Source of the DNA: Gonium pectorale
Lineage: Eukaryota > Chlorophyta > Chlorophyceae > Chlamydomonadales > Volvocaceae
Length of the DNA: 62,852 nucleotides
Reading direction: 5' to 3'
NCBI GenBank assembly: GCA_001584585.1
Contig: LSYV01000031.1
Coordinates: forward strand, 362,027 to 424,878
Shown here: positions 32,901-46,200 of the stretch, piece by piece
Position numbering within the stretch: position 1 is the first letter of the stretch
Layout: each line of letters starts with the position of its first letter
Position numbers and translations under genes: made by a program
The notes under the pieces: generated by a model
Told to the model about the DNA's origin: nothing
Seen by the model: the letters and a program-made list of their open reading frames with translations, nothing else
The model's database searches: none

Positions 32901-35900
32901 CGGGGGCCTGCGGTGCTGATTGCGGCGGCCCCCACCGACAGCGCTTAGGGGGCGGGATCTGCGGCGGTGGCTGCTGCTGCTGCTGTGGCTGCGGCTGCGG
33001 CTGCGAGGCTGCGCCAGTCACACTGCTGGAAGCCGGGCTGGCAGCAGCCGCTGGAAGGCGCGCGGCAGCGGGGCCCGGTCCCGATTGGGCCGGCGTGGGC
33101 CGGCGCCCATTCGGCGGCTCCTCTGTTGCTAACGGCTGCCTGCGTTCGGGGACTGCGGGAGGAGACCATGGGGATGAGATGCCTGGGGTGCTGCCGTCAG
33201 CAACGGGCAAGGGCGCCCGCGTCGGCGTAACGTCACGGCAAGGGGCCCTTGCGGGCTGCGGAGCGGATGCCGCCTGGGCGGTACCACTCGCGCCCTGATC
33301 CAGTTCTTGGCCAGGGGCCGAGCGCGGCGGCGGGCAGCCCCCGCCGCCCTCCGTGGCTGTGGGGCCACGTCGGCGGATCGCTCCACCTCCGAAGGAGCGG
33401 CAGGAGACGCTGCCGAGCGGAGCGCCCCTGCGGTCACCACCGTGAGCGCGCCCCGGACCCTCCCACGCACCAGCCGCCTCAGCTGGCGGCAAAGGTGGCG
33501 GCCTTAATGGCTCGTGCAGATCAGGAGGGTCGGGCGCACTGCTGGAACGATCCGGCCCGTACCCAGGAGCGACCCCGTAGCGGTCCCTGCGGGGTGCACA
33601 GCTCAAGTCCGCCAGCCGACCCTCCGCTGCCTCCCGCGGTCGCACAGCCGGCCCGTTGTCATGAGCTAGGCCTCCGAAGCCGGTCAGCCGGCCCTCCGCT
33701 GCCTCCCGTGGTCGGCGGATACAGTGGGGGCTCCAGCTGCGGCTCCTGCTGCGGGCCCTGCTGCCGCCCGACTCCCTCCGCGGCGCGTCCCAGCCGCTGC
33801 GCAGCTCCCTGCGACCCATCGCTTCCCCTAGCGCTCGGGCCGGCCGGACTGCGTGCGATGATGGTAAGCCGCCAGGCTCCAGGAGCGCCGGGTGCTGCGG
33901 TGGCCACCACATGCGGCTGCGAATGTCGTCGTGGCGCCGCGGACCGTACCCTCCGCGGCCTCGGCTCGGGCTTGGGCTTCGTGTGCGACTGCGGCTGCGA
34001 CTGCGGCTGGGACTGCTGCTGGGACTGCGGCTGCCATTGCAGGTGCGGCTGCGGCTGCGGAACTGCCCCGTGAAGGTCCGTGGCCCGGGGCTGCGCCCAC
34101 GGCTACGGCATTCGTGCGAATACCGGTATCGGCTTGGGTGGGGCCCCCGGCCTTGCTGGTGAGGAATCGTTGAGCGGCTGCGGACCCAGGGGCCGCCCGC
34201 CGTGCTCGGGACTCCTTGGCTAGGACCACGGCTGCGGCTGCGGCTGCGGCTGCAATACGAGTGCTGCTGGAGATGTGGCCCCTTGAGATGAATGAGGTCT
34301 GGGCCGCGGCCGGAACCGGCACCAGCGGCGGCGTGGGGCAACGCCCCGTGGAGCCCTGCGGCTGCGGGCTGCGGCGCGCCAGCTGCAGTAGCCGAGGGTC
34401 CCTTGGAGGCTGCGGCGGCAAGGGGCATGGCAGCTGGAGGAGTGTCAAGCAGCGGCGCAGCTAAAGGTTCCTGTGCCACCTCGTCTGGCTGCGGAGCAGG
34501 GGACAGCGGGTCGGGCTGGGCATCCTGCGCTGGCTGCTGCTGTGTGCCGTGCAGCAGCCGCGCCACGTCCAGGCCATCGTGCTCGGCTACCTCCCAGTCT
34601 GGGGCCAGCTGCCGCCACCAGCCGGCGCCGTAGTCCCGCAGAAGCTGATCCCCGGGGGCAATGTCGCGCAGGGCCACCAGCACCGGCAGCACCAGGCCGC
34701 GGACCGAGACGGGGACCACCTGCGGGCGGGATTCGGCGCAATGGTCCATGGGCGCATGGGTTGCACGGCCGCCTCGGATAAGCCCCCGGAGGCCGGTCTA
34801 CTCAGTGTGGTGTCACATGTCTTGCTCTGTTCCCGCCCGCCCTATTGGAAACGTCGCGCCTTCGGGCGTGTATGGCCGTAGAAGCGGGCTCCCTCTTTCT
34901 GTGCAGGTTTCTCTTTTTTGATGCACGCATGACATAGAAGCAACGTAGAGCTTCTTGCAAAGACAAAGTAGCCCTTGCATGTACTTAGAGTGGAGACTGG
35001 GGAGGCAAGTCTTCATACTCACCTCGCAGTTGGCCCTCTCCGCCGCCTCCTGCGAGTCCACATCGTTGCCGGGCGCCCAGTCGCGGGGATTGAGCCGTGG
35101 GTCGTTCACCAGTGCCATCAGGGTGCCGTACCCAAGCGTTGACAGCTCCACGGGGCTGGCTGCATCGGACGAGCCTGAGGGGAAGGGACCGAGGGAACTT
35201 AATCTTCGTTGATGTAGAACCGAGTACCGGGTACCACCACACCGATTTCTGTCAGCTGGCATAGGGCGAAGGCCGAAAGGTACTTGATTCCGGTGCCCCG
35301 TGTTAGCAGTGGTTGGATAAACCTTCGGGCACTCCACATTGAAACGCCGAACACCCGATACGTCAGCACACGTCGTCATTGGGTGCAGTGCTCCTGTTAA
35401 GCGCACAAATGCAAAGGCAAAGGCGAAGCCGTCAAAACACCGGACACTCCGTTTGGAGAGACAGGTGCCGCAACGCCCACCATGAACCGGCTCCAAGGCC
35501 GCCTCAGCGGGCAGCGACATCCGGAAGGCTCCCGCCAGCAGCCTCCACGCCGTCGCCGCGTCTGCCCCTGTTCCCGCCACTACTTCGGCTAGCCGCTCAG
35601 CCATCTCCGGCCGGCAGTGCTTGTGGCCAAAGTTGACGAAGTCCTCCGCAGCGCCGGCCGGCATGACGTAACCTCCCACCACGCCAAGCACGGTGTTCTT
35701 CTTCAGGGCCGCCGCCGCCTGCAGCCCCGCGCCGCCGCGGGTGGGGTCGCCGCAGGGCTGCATCGCACCCTCCAGGACCACCGGGCCCTCCGGCATCGGA
35801 GCGTGGGGGCGGCCGTCAATGCCCAGCAACCGCGCCAGCTTGTTGCACACCACGGCGCGACTGAGGGACTGGGGAAAACTTAAGCCAACACAGGCAAGTT

Positions 35901-38505
35901 GGTCCCGTGTCGGATCCGCGTAGCGAAGGTCACGTCCCAGCCTCTGCTGCCACGCCGCCTGCGCGCTCGCCACTGCGGGCGCCAGCGCAGTGTCAAAGGT
36001 GAGGCCGCACACCCGCACCTGGCCGGGCTGCAGCGGAGGCAGGCCCACCGAGGGCGGCACGTAGCCGTGCAGGTGCGCGATGGAGGCCGCGGGCTGCTGC
36101 TGGGCCGAGGTGGGCAGCGTGGCAGTGGGAGCGGCAGCAGGCTGCAGAGGGCTGATGATCATATCTCGGGCGGAGACGGCCGCCTCAGGGCTGTCGGCCC
36201 ACGCAGCGACAGCAGCTTGGTGTTGACCATGGCAGCCAAGGTCTGGCACGTCTGCTGCCACTGGTGTCCCTGGCGCGTCGGCGGCTGCATCTTGTGGCCC
36301 CTCCACCCCAGCGCCCCGCGTCCCAGCATCGGGCCAAACAGCGCCGCCGGCCGGGATGCGCTTGCCACCGAGCTTCACCATTTGTCCGAGAGGCTGATCG
36401 GGTGAGGGACGCACGAGGCGCTGCGCCAGCGACCCGTCATCGTCGGGCACGACTCCCGACCGCGCGTCAGCCGCCCGGCGCCACCGTCGTCCTCGCTGCG
36501 CCGACACAGCGTCCGGCCGCTGCTCCGCAGGTGCTCTGCGCGCCTTGACGCCGCCCTTGTTGCGCTTCGGGGCGACGCCCTCACCCTCCGATTCCGGCAG
36601 CAGCTCCGCCACCACGCGCGTCGCACCGGCGGCGCGCCCCTGGCCGTTGGCGCCGCCGCCAGCGGCGCTGGGGCGCCCGTTGCCGCTGCCGCTGCCATCG
36701 CCGTTGCCGCCGCACCCCGGCTTCAGAACCTGCAGCCGCAGCCGGCGGCACTGACCGACAATGCCAAGCTCGCGAAGTAATTCAGCGCCGGGTAGTATGC
36801 GGACGTACGAGGGGTACGACCCGCGGCTGTGTGGCGCCACTGAGACGCGGAAGGGCTCCAGCCCTTGCCCGCCGTCTGGACTACGAATGTACAGCACCGC
36901 CGCCTGGGCCTTGAGCTGCTCCAGAGCTGCCTGGGCCTCGCGCGGATAGCAGCTGCGGATTGCAGCCGTCCCGTGCAAAACGTCGTACGACTGCCGCACG
37001 ATGTTCTCAGCAGGTGTCTGGGCGGGAGTACGGGCGGGAGCGGGCGTGGGCGGCTCCGCCTCTGCAGCGTTAGCGGCGCGCCGGGCTGAGCCGGTGCGCC
37101 GTGGACGCTGCCCTTGATCCGATTCTTCTTCGGCGCCGCCGCCGCCGCCGGCTCTCCTTTGTCGGCCAAGAGCCGCGGCGCCCCGGCCACGGCCGCGAGC
37201 AGTGTGGCCGCCATGCGGCGGCGCTCTGACCTGCCGCCGCAGCGGCGGCACCGCAGCCTCGCCTCCGGCGCCGGCATCCGCCTGTACGGCGGGCTTGCGC
37301 GGCAGCTGGCGGCCCGCACGGAACTTGACCCCCAACCGGGCCTCCGCCTGCTCCTCCTCCGTCAGGCGCTCCAGCCGCGGGGTGCGGCCCGGCTGCACCA
37401 CCAGCCGCAGGTAGTCCTTCTCTTTGGCCCCGAGAGCCCGCGCCACAGCGCGTGCTTCTCGGAGGGTGAACCTGCCTTTTGCCAGTTGGAACTTCGCGGT
37501 TTTAGAGCAGTTGCAGAGCTCCCCGCGCGTGGCCACATATTCGACCTGCACAGGCAGGAACACGCCACCGCCTTGCGCGTTGCGACCGCCGGCGCCGTCC
37601 TGTTCCAGGTCAGCAGTCTCCTCGGGGTACGTCGCACGCGCCACTTCAATGGGAAGCCAAACAGCCGACCGGGCCCAGAGGACTTTGAAACAGCGGTGAG
37701 CGCCGCCGGCGTCCCGGCTACCGCTGCCCCCCCTGCCAGCGCCGCCGTTTTTGCTGCCGCCGCGGCGCCCGCCTCCGGCGCGCTGCTCCGTGCTCGCACC
37801 ACCCCTCGGCTCCGAATCCGCTCCGGATGATGGGCCCTCTTCCTCCTCAGGGTCCAAGTCCGTGGCCGGCGCAGAGTCCGGGACGTACTCTTCGTCATCG
37901 CTACCGGGCACAGAGGTGTCGTCATCGCTCGTGCCCACCGAGCTCTGCGCGCTGTCGTCGTCACTGCCGCCGCCACTGCTGCTGTTATCGCGGGTCGCGG
38001 CGCCGTTGCTGCCGCTTGCCTTAGTGTCGCCGCCGCCCATCCCGAGCTGGCTGCCACCGGTGGCAACAGCACGGCTCGCATCTGCAGCCACAACCGGCCG
38101 CCACCCTCCAGTTGCACCCTCGACACTGTGGGGACGGTCGCCTGGCGGCTCGTCATGGGCCTCGGCCCCCGACTCGGCCTTGGGCGGCCGCGCCACCGCC
38201 GGCCTGCCGTCGGCCATGCGGAAAAGCAGCAGCTCGGCGGGTGAGGTCACGGAGGGGCCCAGCAGGTGCGCCACCAGCTCCTCCGCGCCAGACAGCCACC
38301 AGGCACCGTCTTTATCCCGATGCAGGCGAAGGCCGCTGAATTGCCGCTCATTGCTGCCCGCGGATGCCCCGGCTGACGCGACGAGCGCGTAAGGCTTTCC
38401 TATGCACTGGGTAATCCCATTTTGCCTGCCTGCTAGAAGCACGACCGCCTCAGGAGGTAGCCGGAGGCATGCATCACGCCAGACGATCGTCACAGGCGCC
38501 TCCAT
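29902..38505 (-). CDS. SET-B: multidomain SET protein, 7 exons, 2261 aa
   Basis: Exons: 35481-38505, 35023-35174, 32080-34719, 31580-31704, 31153-31237, 30687-30901, 29902-30445; positions and phases match SET-A. Modules: beta-rich units at about 1-108 (ACLRLPPEAVVLL...WWLSGAEELVAHLLG), 270-388 and 500-595, with a Ser/Asp/Glu-rich linker after the first; pre-SET segment about 815; SET about 920-1088 (GAGLQAAAALKKNTVLG, LMALVNDPR, ERANCE, LLRDYGAGWW); a long Pro/Gly/Arg-Ser-rich region (SRSPSSSPSRSRSRSRTRSP); WLLTPAVGRSPLCGLVAALG; then the C-terminal module (LLARHGLPYAKGAVLRVKW, KWGDVRVTGHFGELLDDL, LTLWVYSLTTLAPTLELEL) and a Pro/Tyr/His-rich last exon. ATG 38505 (MEAPVTIVWRD) was chosen because it opens the first module as in SET-A, although the frame is open upstream with other ATGs. 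Probable lysine methyltransferase, substrate unknown. Confidence 0.85.
31976..32029. repeat. short intron repeat with CTGTAAC units, copy in SET-B intron 3
   Basis: CATGCCCCCCC, TTTGACGGACGTGTA and CTGTAAC units. Counterpart of 21725-21780 in SET-A, but in a different intron. Confidence 0.7.
34837..34893. repeat. dispersed repeat, copy in SET-B intron 2
   Basis: GCCCTATTGGAAACGTCGC, CTTCGGGCGTG, TATGGCCGTAGAAG and GGCTCCC match the intergenic copy at 50351-50413, with a 6-base insertion there and scattered substitutions. Confidence 0.7.
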
Positions 38506-39180
38506 TGCGCGAATGGGCCGTGAAAAGAGCGCGGGATGCTGATCTATGGCATTTTGTGGCCTGGCTTGAAACGCTGTCGCAATGAGAATCGTCAATTCAC
38601 CGTCTGTTGAGCCAGATGCTATCATATCATATCCCGACACAACTAGCTGCCGTGACGGAAATGCCGTCGTAGAAAGCACTGCGCAGTTGCCGTAGACACA
38701 AGAAGCATATGGCTTGTTTGGCATGGTAGCAAATGGCTGATAGCGGACCGCGCTGGCAAGGCCTTGAGCAGGTGACCCAGGGGTCTGGCCCAGCGGCTGC
38801 GCTCTGACATAGCAGCCCAGACAGTAGACACTGATGCACGATGCATACTGGAGATCCTTATGTCGATCGGGATGTGCCAGTGTGTCCTGTCCTGCCGGCA
38901 GATACCCCTCCCCCCATTGACCACCCGGCATGCCACCCGGTGATGGTATCAACCCCGCCTCGCCCAACTCAAGTCCGGCAGAACTGAACGCGACTTATCA
39001 ACAGGCGTGCATCACTTTGACGCTGCATGCATGGGACTTGCAAGGCGTCAGCAGTATCCTCCTCTCAGCCCGGTCACGCCCTCAGCGCTGTCGAGGAACA
39101 TGTACCCCTCCGCCGCTTCCCATAAGGGTCCCCCCACACACAAAACACGGCGGCGCCAAACACAGCACCTCATAAGCATA
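38506..39180. other. SET-B upstream region
   Basis: Holds the SET-B promoter. The frame of SET-B exon 1 stays open to about 38967, so a longer N-terminus is possible, but the upstream residues match neither paralog. Confidence 0.4.
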
Positions 39181-39185
39181 TTACA
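39181..39185 (-). terminator. candidate poly-A signal of SET-C
   Basis: First TGTAA (minus strand) after the SET-C stop, 1.07 kb downstream, spaced as in SET-A and SET-B. Confidence 0.4.
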
Positions 39186-40249
39186 ACACGAACTTAGTGC
39201 CTTAGCCGATAAGTGTTGTGAACCGCGAGGTGACGAACAGACTCTTAAATCTATCCACATGTGCACTGCGTAACCGCGTAAGTGTCTGTATAAACAGGCC
39301 AATCTGACGGAGTTATACCATATCAACAGGCCCGCAGACAACTCGTGTACGTTCGCATACGCATACCCGCGCAGGGGCGTTGACCCGTGGTACTTCGCAG
39401 TCATGCTTGTGTAGACAAACAAAAACACACGCTTGTGAGCGAGGCCGTCCTACAAAGTGAGACACGTGGACCTTACCACGCAAAACCACACTGTGCACAT
39501 CAACCGAAACGACCGCCTGTTCGCAGGGCAGAAGGCGCACAGACACGCACATACATATGTACATGTTTCCGTGTCACTATAGGGCTCGAAACCCGACAAA
39601 GCATCCTGTCCCCAGCCAAGGAAGGGCCATGCAACTTAGTGAAGGCACGTTCAAGTCAAACACGGCAACAAGATGCGGCGATGTCATACAAATAGCAAGA
39701 AGCAGAAACAGCCTACCCGTAAGGTCCAACTATTGTCCGGTCGAGGGCCAACCCATGCAACATGACACATGCTAAATGACGCAACACACAGGCTACTGGC
39801 AGTCTTGGTCGCCAAGGCAAGCCGGCACCAAACGGAGTTGCACACCTTCGGGCATGTCGCTTGCACGAGCTGCGACACCCCCATCAGCTTAGGCATGAAA
39901 CCTCACCGCATGCAAACATGGGTGCGTTGCAACGGGCGTACGGCGGGTGACTACAGGCGGTCGATACGGTAGCTCAACCTCCCATCGCGTCCGTCCAACG
40001 GAATAACAGCGTCGGAACACGCCGAGAGCTGCCGAGCAAGTCTTGCCACGCACGCAAACCGAAAGATGTCCAAACGTAAGCTTGCGTTAAAGTGATAGCC
40101 ATGCAGGCGCTCCAGCTCAAGAGCGTGGATAAAACATGTAGGCAACCTGCTACGTGGCATGCGAGAGGCAGTGGAGATTGGGTACGTCCCCAAATAATGG
40201 ACGCCAAAGACACCGCTTGCCCCTTCCCCGTTGTCTGCGGCCACATGGC
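39186..40249 (-). other. presumed 3' UTR of SET-C
   Basis: AT-richer than the coding exons, with no exon recognised on either strand. Confidence 0.4.
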
Positions 40250-43200
40250 TCAATGGCTATCGGGCGCCGCCATCCCCGAAGTGGTTCCTAATGCCCCCGT
40301 CCCCCCGTGCTCCGTTGTCGGCGGCTGGCCCGCGCTGTACCACCAAGTCAGGTCCCAGCCTTCGGAAGGAAGCGGGCTCAACGCCGCTGGCATGGCACTC
40401 AGACGCGGCCATCCAGGGTGAGGACCATGCACACGTACATCCTGCGGCTGTGGCGACTGCGGACATAGGCGGGGCGGCGGCGGGTACGCATGTCCAGGTT
40501 GGTGCGGGTGCGCTGCGCCGGCAGCTTGGGAGAGCTGCGAGGAGGGCCCACCTGGCTGCTGCCAGGAAGTGCTGGGGGGCGCATGCATCGGCTTGGCGTC
40601 GCCACGGGGCGACTGCAAGGCCCCCGTTGGAGCAGCCCTGCGAGTGCAAGCGCAATCGGAAGTGAGAGGGGAAATGTTGACGTCTCTGGTGTGGCTCACA
40701 GCCCATGAACCCTGGGCACAGCTGGGACAAGCGCCTGTCTACTGTACTGCACATGCGCAGCGGCAGGTGATGTTCCCGAATCGTAGCCCTCCCTGGCCTC
40801 ACCCGAGTCCCCGGATTTGCTGGTAAGCGCGACACACGCTGGGGTGCAGAGGAGCGCCGGCGGTGATGCTGCCCCCGGGCGGCTGCTGGAGCTCCACTGA
40901 TCGCGCTGCAGCTGGGCCTAGGTGATCCGGATTCAGCTCCAGCTCAAACACGGCTGGGCCCCTCACGAGCGAGCTCAGCCACGCGATGACCCGGCGCCGC
41001 CCTCCCTGCACACGTGCAGCGGGAGGTGCTGAGCTGTACCGACGATTTACACGCACTGGGATTGACTTCACGTCTGAGTACGGTTGCAACAATCCTGAGG
41101 TACTGGAGCAGTACTAGAAGGCATACGTGTCTCCGGACACCGGGCTTGGCTTTGCGCCAGACCATGGTTGTCAAGATTCTTAGGTACTTGGGTAGCACGG
41201 TTCCTAGAAAGCACCCAGAGGTGCGTGTCACCGCGCGCCAAATAGCAATGCGGCGGCTAAAATTCGCGGCTCGCCTGTTTTGCGGCCGCCTTGTACTTGT
41301 GCAGCCCACGGAGCTGTGCCGTCACGCGGATGTCGCCCCACGTGAGAGGAGCGTCCCTCCTACGAGCGGCGCACGGAACAAAGTGGGGGCACGTGACGTC
41401 CGGGGGCATACGACACTGCATCGCGCGTGGCGAGCGGTGTGGCGAGGGAACACAAGCATGGGACGTCCCCTTACATATTTACAATATGTAAGGGGACTGA
41501 CGGCCTTGAACGCCGTTGCGAGCATGCATAGATCAGGCAGCCACCCCACGTTCCTCCCGCGTCGCCCGTCCGCACCACCCTAATGACAGGAAGGCATTGG
41601 CCGTCTCTGTAGGATGTCCGTGTGGAAGGCAGGCTCCTGCATGCCGAGGCCGACTCTGTACGCCCCCACTTGCCCACTTGCCACTTCCCTCACTACCGTA
41701 GTGCCGCCCCACTAGTCAATTCAAGTACCCTGGCGTGCCCACCTGGCGTGCCACAACATCAACTTGAATGCCGGCACTCCCTTGGCCCGCAGCGAGATGC
41801 CGTTGGTGTACGGCAAGCCATGGCGCTCCAGCAGCCGCTGCGCCGCAACCACAGCACACGTGCCCTGTGGGACGGCAAGGACGCGGAGAACGGACCACAG
41901 GCAGATGGGAGCAGGCGCAGAGGGTGTCAACCTGGGTGGCCAACGACTATTCGAGTCATCCGAGCTGGGCACGCTGGGCATACTTATATAGCAGGTTGTT
42001 CATCACAAATGAAGTCACATTGCGGGTTGTTGCCATCACAAGGCAGTGCAGGGGTGCAAGGGCACAGGCCCGCGACCTTTGCTCACCAGGTAGCACAGCG
42101 CCTTGGCAAGGTCCTCCCTAAGCCATTCCGGGAGTGCCAGCACGCGGTCCAGCAATGCCAACAGGCACGCAAGCGTCGAGCCTTCTCGAGACGCCGCAAG
42201 ACACCCATCCACCGCCTCTTCGACGGCAACGGGGAGGTCAAAGCTGCTCCCCGACACCATGGCGGGTGGCGCAGCAGCCCCCACCACTCCGCCGCCACCA
42301 GCATCGTGAGGTGTGCGTAGAGCTCCACCGACACCACGGTCAAACCCCGACGGCTTCTGGGCGACGGGTCTTACCGGACAGCCCGGCTGCTGCTGAGGTG
42401 TGGCGGCTGGAGGGGCAGCACCCGCAGCCGTGGCAACCGCAACAACGCCCTGTAGTGACGTGCTGGGATGTCTTGCGTCCTGTGCAGCCGGCGGCTTGTC
42501 CTTGCAGGCCTGCTGCACTGGCACCGGCGCCGATCCCCTTACAGGCCCCACTGCCAATGCTAAACCCGCGCCCACACTCATCGATGCTACTTTCCGCCCA
42601 GACAATGCCTGTGGCGATCCAGGCCGCACGGCATCGGCATGGTGCCCTTGCGTGTCGGCCGCCTTCTGCAAATGACCTCGTCTCGTCCCCGGACGTCTGC
42701 CAGCGGGGGGTGACATAATGCCAAAGCTGAGCCCCTGGGGAGGCTCTACAGTCACTGCGGTTTGCACAGGCCCTGCCTCGTTGGCGTCGAAGTCCCACAG
42801 CGCCTCGTGTGGTTGTGGTGGCCGCAGCTGTGCCCCATGGGCCGGGCTGCCTGACAGCGATGAAGGGACAGGCTCCAATCCAGTCCTGGCGCGCTTGGTG
42901 GGAGTCCCTGTCGGGTCCAGCCCTAGGTGCAGCCCGAAAGATGATCCCAGCAGCTGCATATGCGACTCTGCCTTGCACGTTGGAGCCGACGGGTCTGTGG
43001 CAGGGACCTGGCCAAGGTGCCCGCTGGCAGCTGCCACGTCAATATGGGCAGCTTGCACCGCGTCCGGGCGAGCCAGCGGGCCTTCTCCACAAAGCGCACC
43101 GGTTTGCTGCTGCAGATCCTCGTATGGTGGGTTGCCTTGACGGAGGACGGCGGCAAGGCCCGAACTAAAGCTGGTGAACGCTCCCACCTGGTACAGTCCT

Positions 43201-46200
43201 GGCAGCGGCCGGCGCTCCGACCGCATGTCCGCCATGGGCTGGCCAACCGTAGCCACTCGGGGTGTGTGGGCTAAATAATCTACTGCTGGGTCATCCATCG
43301 CTGCCAAGTCCAAGCTGACACGGGCCGCCTCGTCCAGGCGTAATTTCTGCGCAGTCACCGGCTCGGGCTGTGGTGATGGCTGCTCCTCCAGCGGTGGCTC
43401 ACACCGCTGAAGCGCGGCGTCAGCCCCTGAAGCAATACGTGCACGTTTGGACGGAGTACCCTCTGGGCTCAGTCCCATGGCCTCCCGCGGTGGCTGCTCT
43501 CCTATGGCGACTTCATGGGCCTTGTGCACTGTCGAGGACCGTGGTGTGTCAGGCATTTGGGTATGTTGCCTGGTAGCTGACTCACTGGCGCTTGCCCTGC
43601 GTGACGCATCGATGGGCGACCTCACCTCTCCAATCGCCTGGGCGGGTTGCCGCGGCGGCTCATTATGAGGTGGGTCGCTTGACTTCAGCAGCGCGTCTGC
43701 ACATGGGCCGGCCCGAGCACGTTCGATGGGCGCCTCCCCAGCGCCCATCTCCGAAGCTTCCCGTGGAGGGTGCACCTCCGAACTCGAGTTGTTTGGCTGG
43801 TAGACAGCAGCCCCTGTCTCCACCTTACGTGGCGGCAGTACGGCGCGAGAAGGCCGCCATGGCGAGCGGTCTGTGCGGTTGCATTGGGCGGTCACATCGT
43901 AGCGGGCGGTCAGCGGAGCGCTGTCCGGCAGTGGCGGCTGAGAGCTGCACGCATGCCCTGTGGCTCCGTTGCTCTCAGAACCCGCACAGCTGATGCCGGA
44001 CTCGGGCACCAGCGGCGCAGGCGTAGGCCGCGACGGCTCTAGTGGTGGCCTGAGCAGCACCGCCGCCGCTACCTGAAAAGCCACCTTGGTGCTCACCGGG
44101 GGTGTCTCACACCTCGCGAGGCTGGCACTGGTGCCCGCAGGCCGCTGCCCTTCCGCCAGTGCCGGTTGCCTCAGGGCTCCACCTTGAGCAGCGCTGACAG
44201 GTGCAGCGGCAGAGCCGGCCGGCAAGCTCCCCGCTGCTAGCCACGCGCCACGGTCTCCAAGGAAACTCTTGCTCCTGCTCCTGCTCCTGCTGCGCCGAAG
44301 CTCACTGTGGTGCGCGTCTCCGCGCCGCCGCTCCCCATCCGCGTTGGTCACAGTGGGGCTCTGCGCCGGCCGGGGTGTCAGGCCGATGTGGCACTCCTCC
44401 GAGCCGCCCGCCTGCTCTGGCTTTTGCTGGGGGTGCGCAGTGCTGGGATTAACGCCTTTGCTGTGATGACCGCCCTCTGCAGCCAGAATAAGACTGCGAC
44501 TGCAGTTCCGCTGTCCAGGGGCGCGGTCGGCACATGCTTGGCGGTCAGTTGGGGCAGAGGGCTCGTCTGCAGCGCCACTGGGCCCGCCTGGCCCCTGGCA
44601 CCGGCCGGCCAACACCACAGCTTTTCCGGTGTAGCCGACACTCGCCTGGCCGTGCGGGGTGCAACCGGGCAGCGCGAAGGCTGCTGAAGAATCCTGCTGA
44701 GAGGGCGACTCAAGGCGGAGACTTGCAGGCGCCAGAACGGGCGGCTCACCCCTCGTGACGGTTGGCCCCCCCGCCGGGCACCTACTCGGGCTGAGCTGCT
44801 CCGGTTGTACTGTTGGCAACGCTGCAGCGGCAGTGGAGGTGACGGCACAGAACACGGTTTGCGTGCCAACCGGCTGCAGCGCAAGACCGTCACTGAAGGG
44901 CGCGCACACGCTTGCAATCGGCAGCCGCGCAGCACCTGAAGATTTGACGGTCGTGTAAGGCAGCTGCTGGGTGCAAGTCGTCGCCGGATGTTCCGCCACC
45001 GCGTGTGGCTGCTGTGCACTAGGCGGCGGGCAGGCCATTGGCTCCAGAGATAGCTCTGGAACCGACTGGCCCGGCGTTGCCGCCGAGGCCGTCATGGCGC
45101 TGGAGTACAAGTCCGGGCTTGGCTTAGGCTTAGCGTGCGCCGCCTCTGTGTCCGGGAGCTGCGCTGGAAGTTGGTGAGGGCAGTGCTGCGTGCCGTGCAG
45201 CAGCCGTGCTGCGTCCAGGCCGTCGTGCTCCACCACCTCCCACACAGCTGCCAGCTGCCGCCACCAGTCGGCTCCGTAGTCCCGCAGCAGCTGCTCCCCG
45301 GGGGCGATGTCGCGCAGGGCCACCAGCACCGGCAGCACCAGGCCGCGGACCGACATGGGGATAACCTGCAGGCGAGGATTGGTGGCCTTCTCATGTTGGA
45401 CGCCGGCTTCAGTACATGCCACTGAACCCCGCACAGCAGTTGGCAGAGGGCGCCGTGCTAGCTTGTTTATTGGGAACATCAATCACGGCATCAGCACCTA
45501 ATGTTCCCACCAGCTCGTTTACCTACCGCGCAGTTGGCTCGATCCACCGCCTCTTGCAAGTCAACGTCGTTGCCGGGCGTCCAGTCCCGTGGGTTGACCC
45601 GTGGGTCGTTCACCAGCGCCAGCAAGGTGCCGTAGCCGAGCATCGACAGCTCCACGGGGCTGGTCGGGGCCCCATCACCAGGCCGCTCTGCGATCAGGGG
45701 AAAAGCCTCTTCACCATGTTCAGCCCGGCATAATCTCTGTTGTATGTATAGCGTTATTAGCAGGAAAAGAACCTTGCTAGCAGATGGCTTTCTTAGACAT
45801 GCTTGCTATACATCACCCTCCAACCCAAATGCCAAGCCAGCACATGCACAACCCGAAGGCCTAGCCTTGCGGGATGGCCAGCCTTTGCACCCGCGCGGGC
45901 AAAGTCCTATTTTCAGCATGACGCGAGTCTCACCTACGCCCTTAGGCAGTGGCATCCGGAAGGCTCCCGACAGCATCCTCCACGCCGTCGCCACATCCGA
46001 TTGCGCCCCGGCCACTGCTCCCCGCAGCCTGGCAGACACCTCCGGCCGACAGTCCCTGTAGCCAAAGTTGACGAAGTCCTCCGCAGCGCCGGTCGGCATG
46101 ACGTAGCCGCCCACCACTCCAAGCACAGTGTTTTTCTTGATAGGCTGCGTCGCCTGCAATCCCGCGCCGCCGCGGGCCGAATCTACACAGGGCTGCATCG

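Noticed and set aside
38506..38967. Longer N-terminus of SET-B
   Set aside because: The frame is open upstream of ATG 38505, but the residues match neither SET-A nor SET-C, and ATG 38505 coincides with the start of the shared first module.
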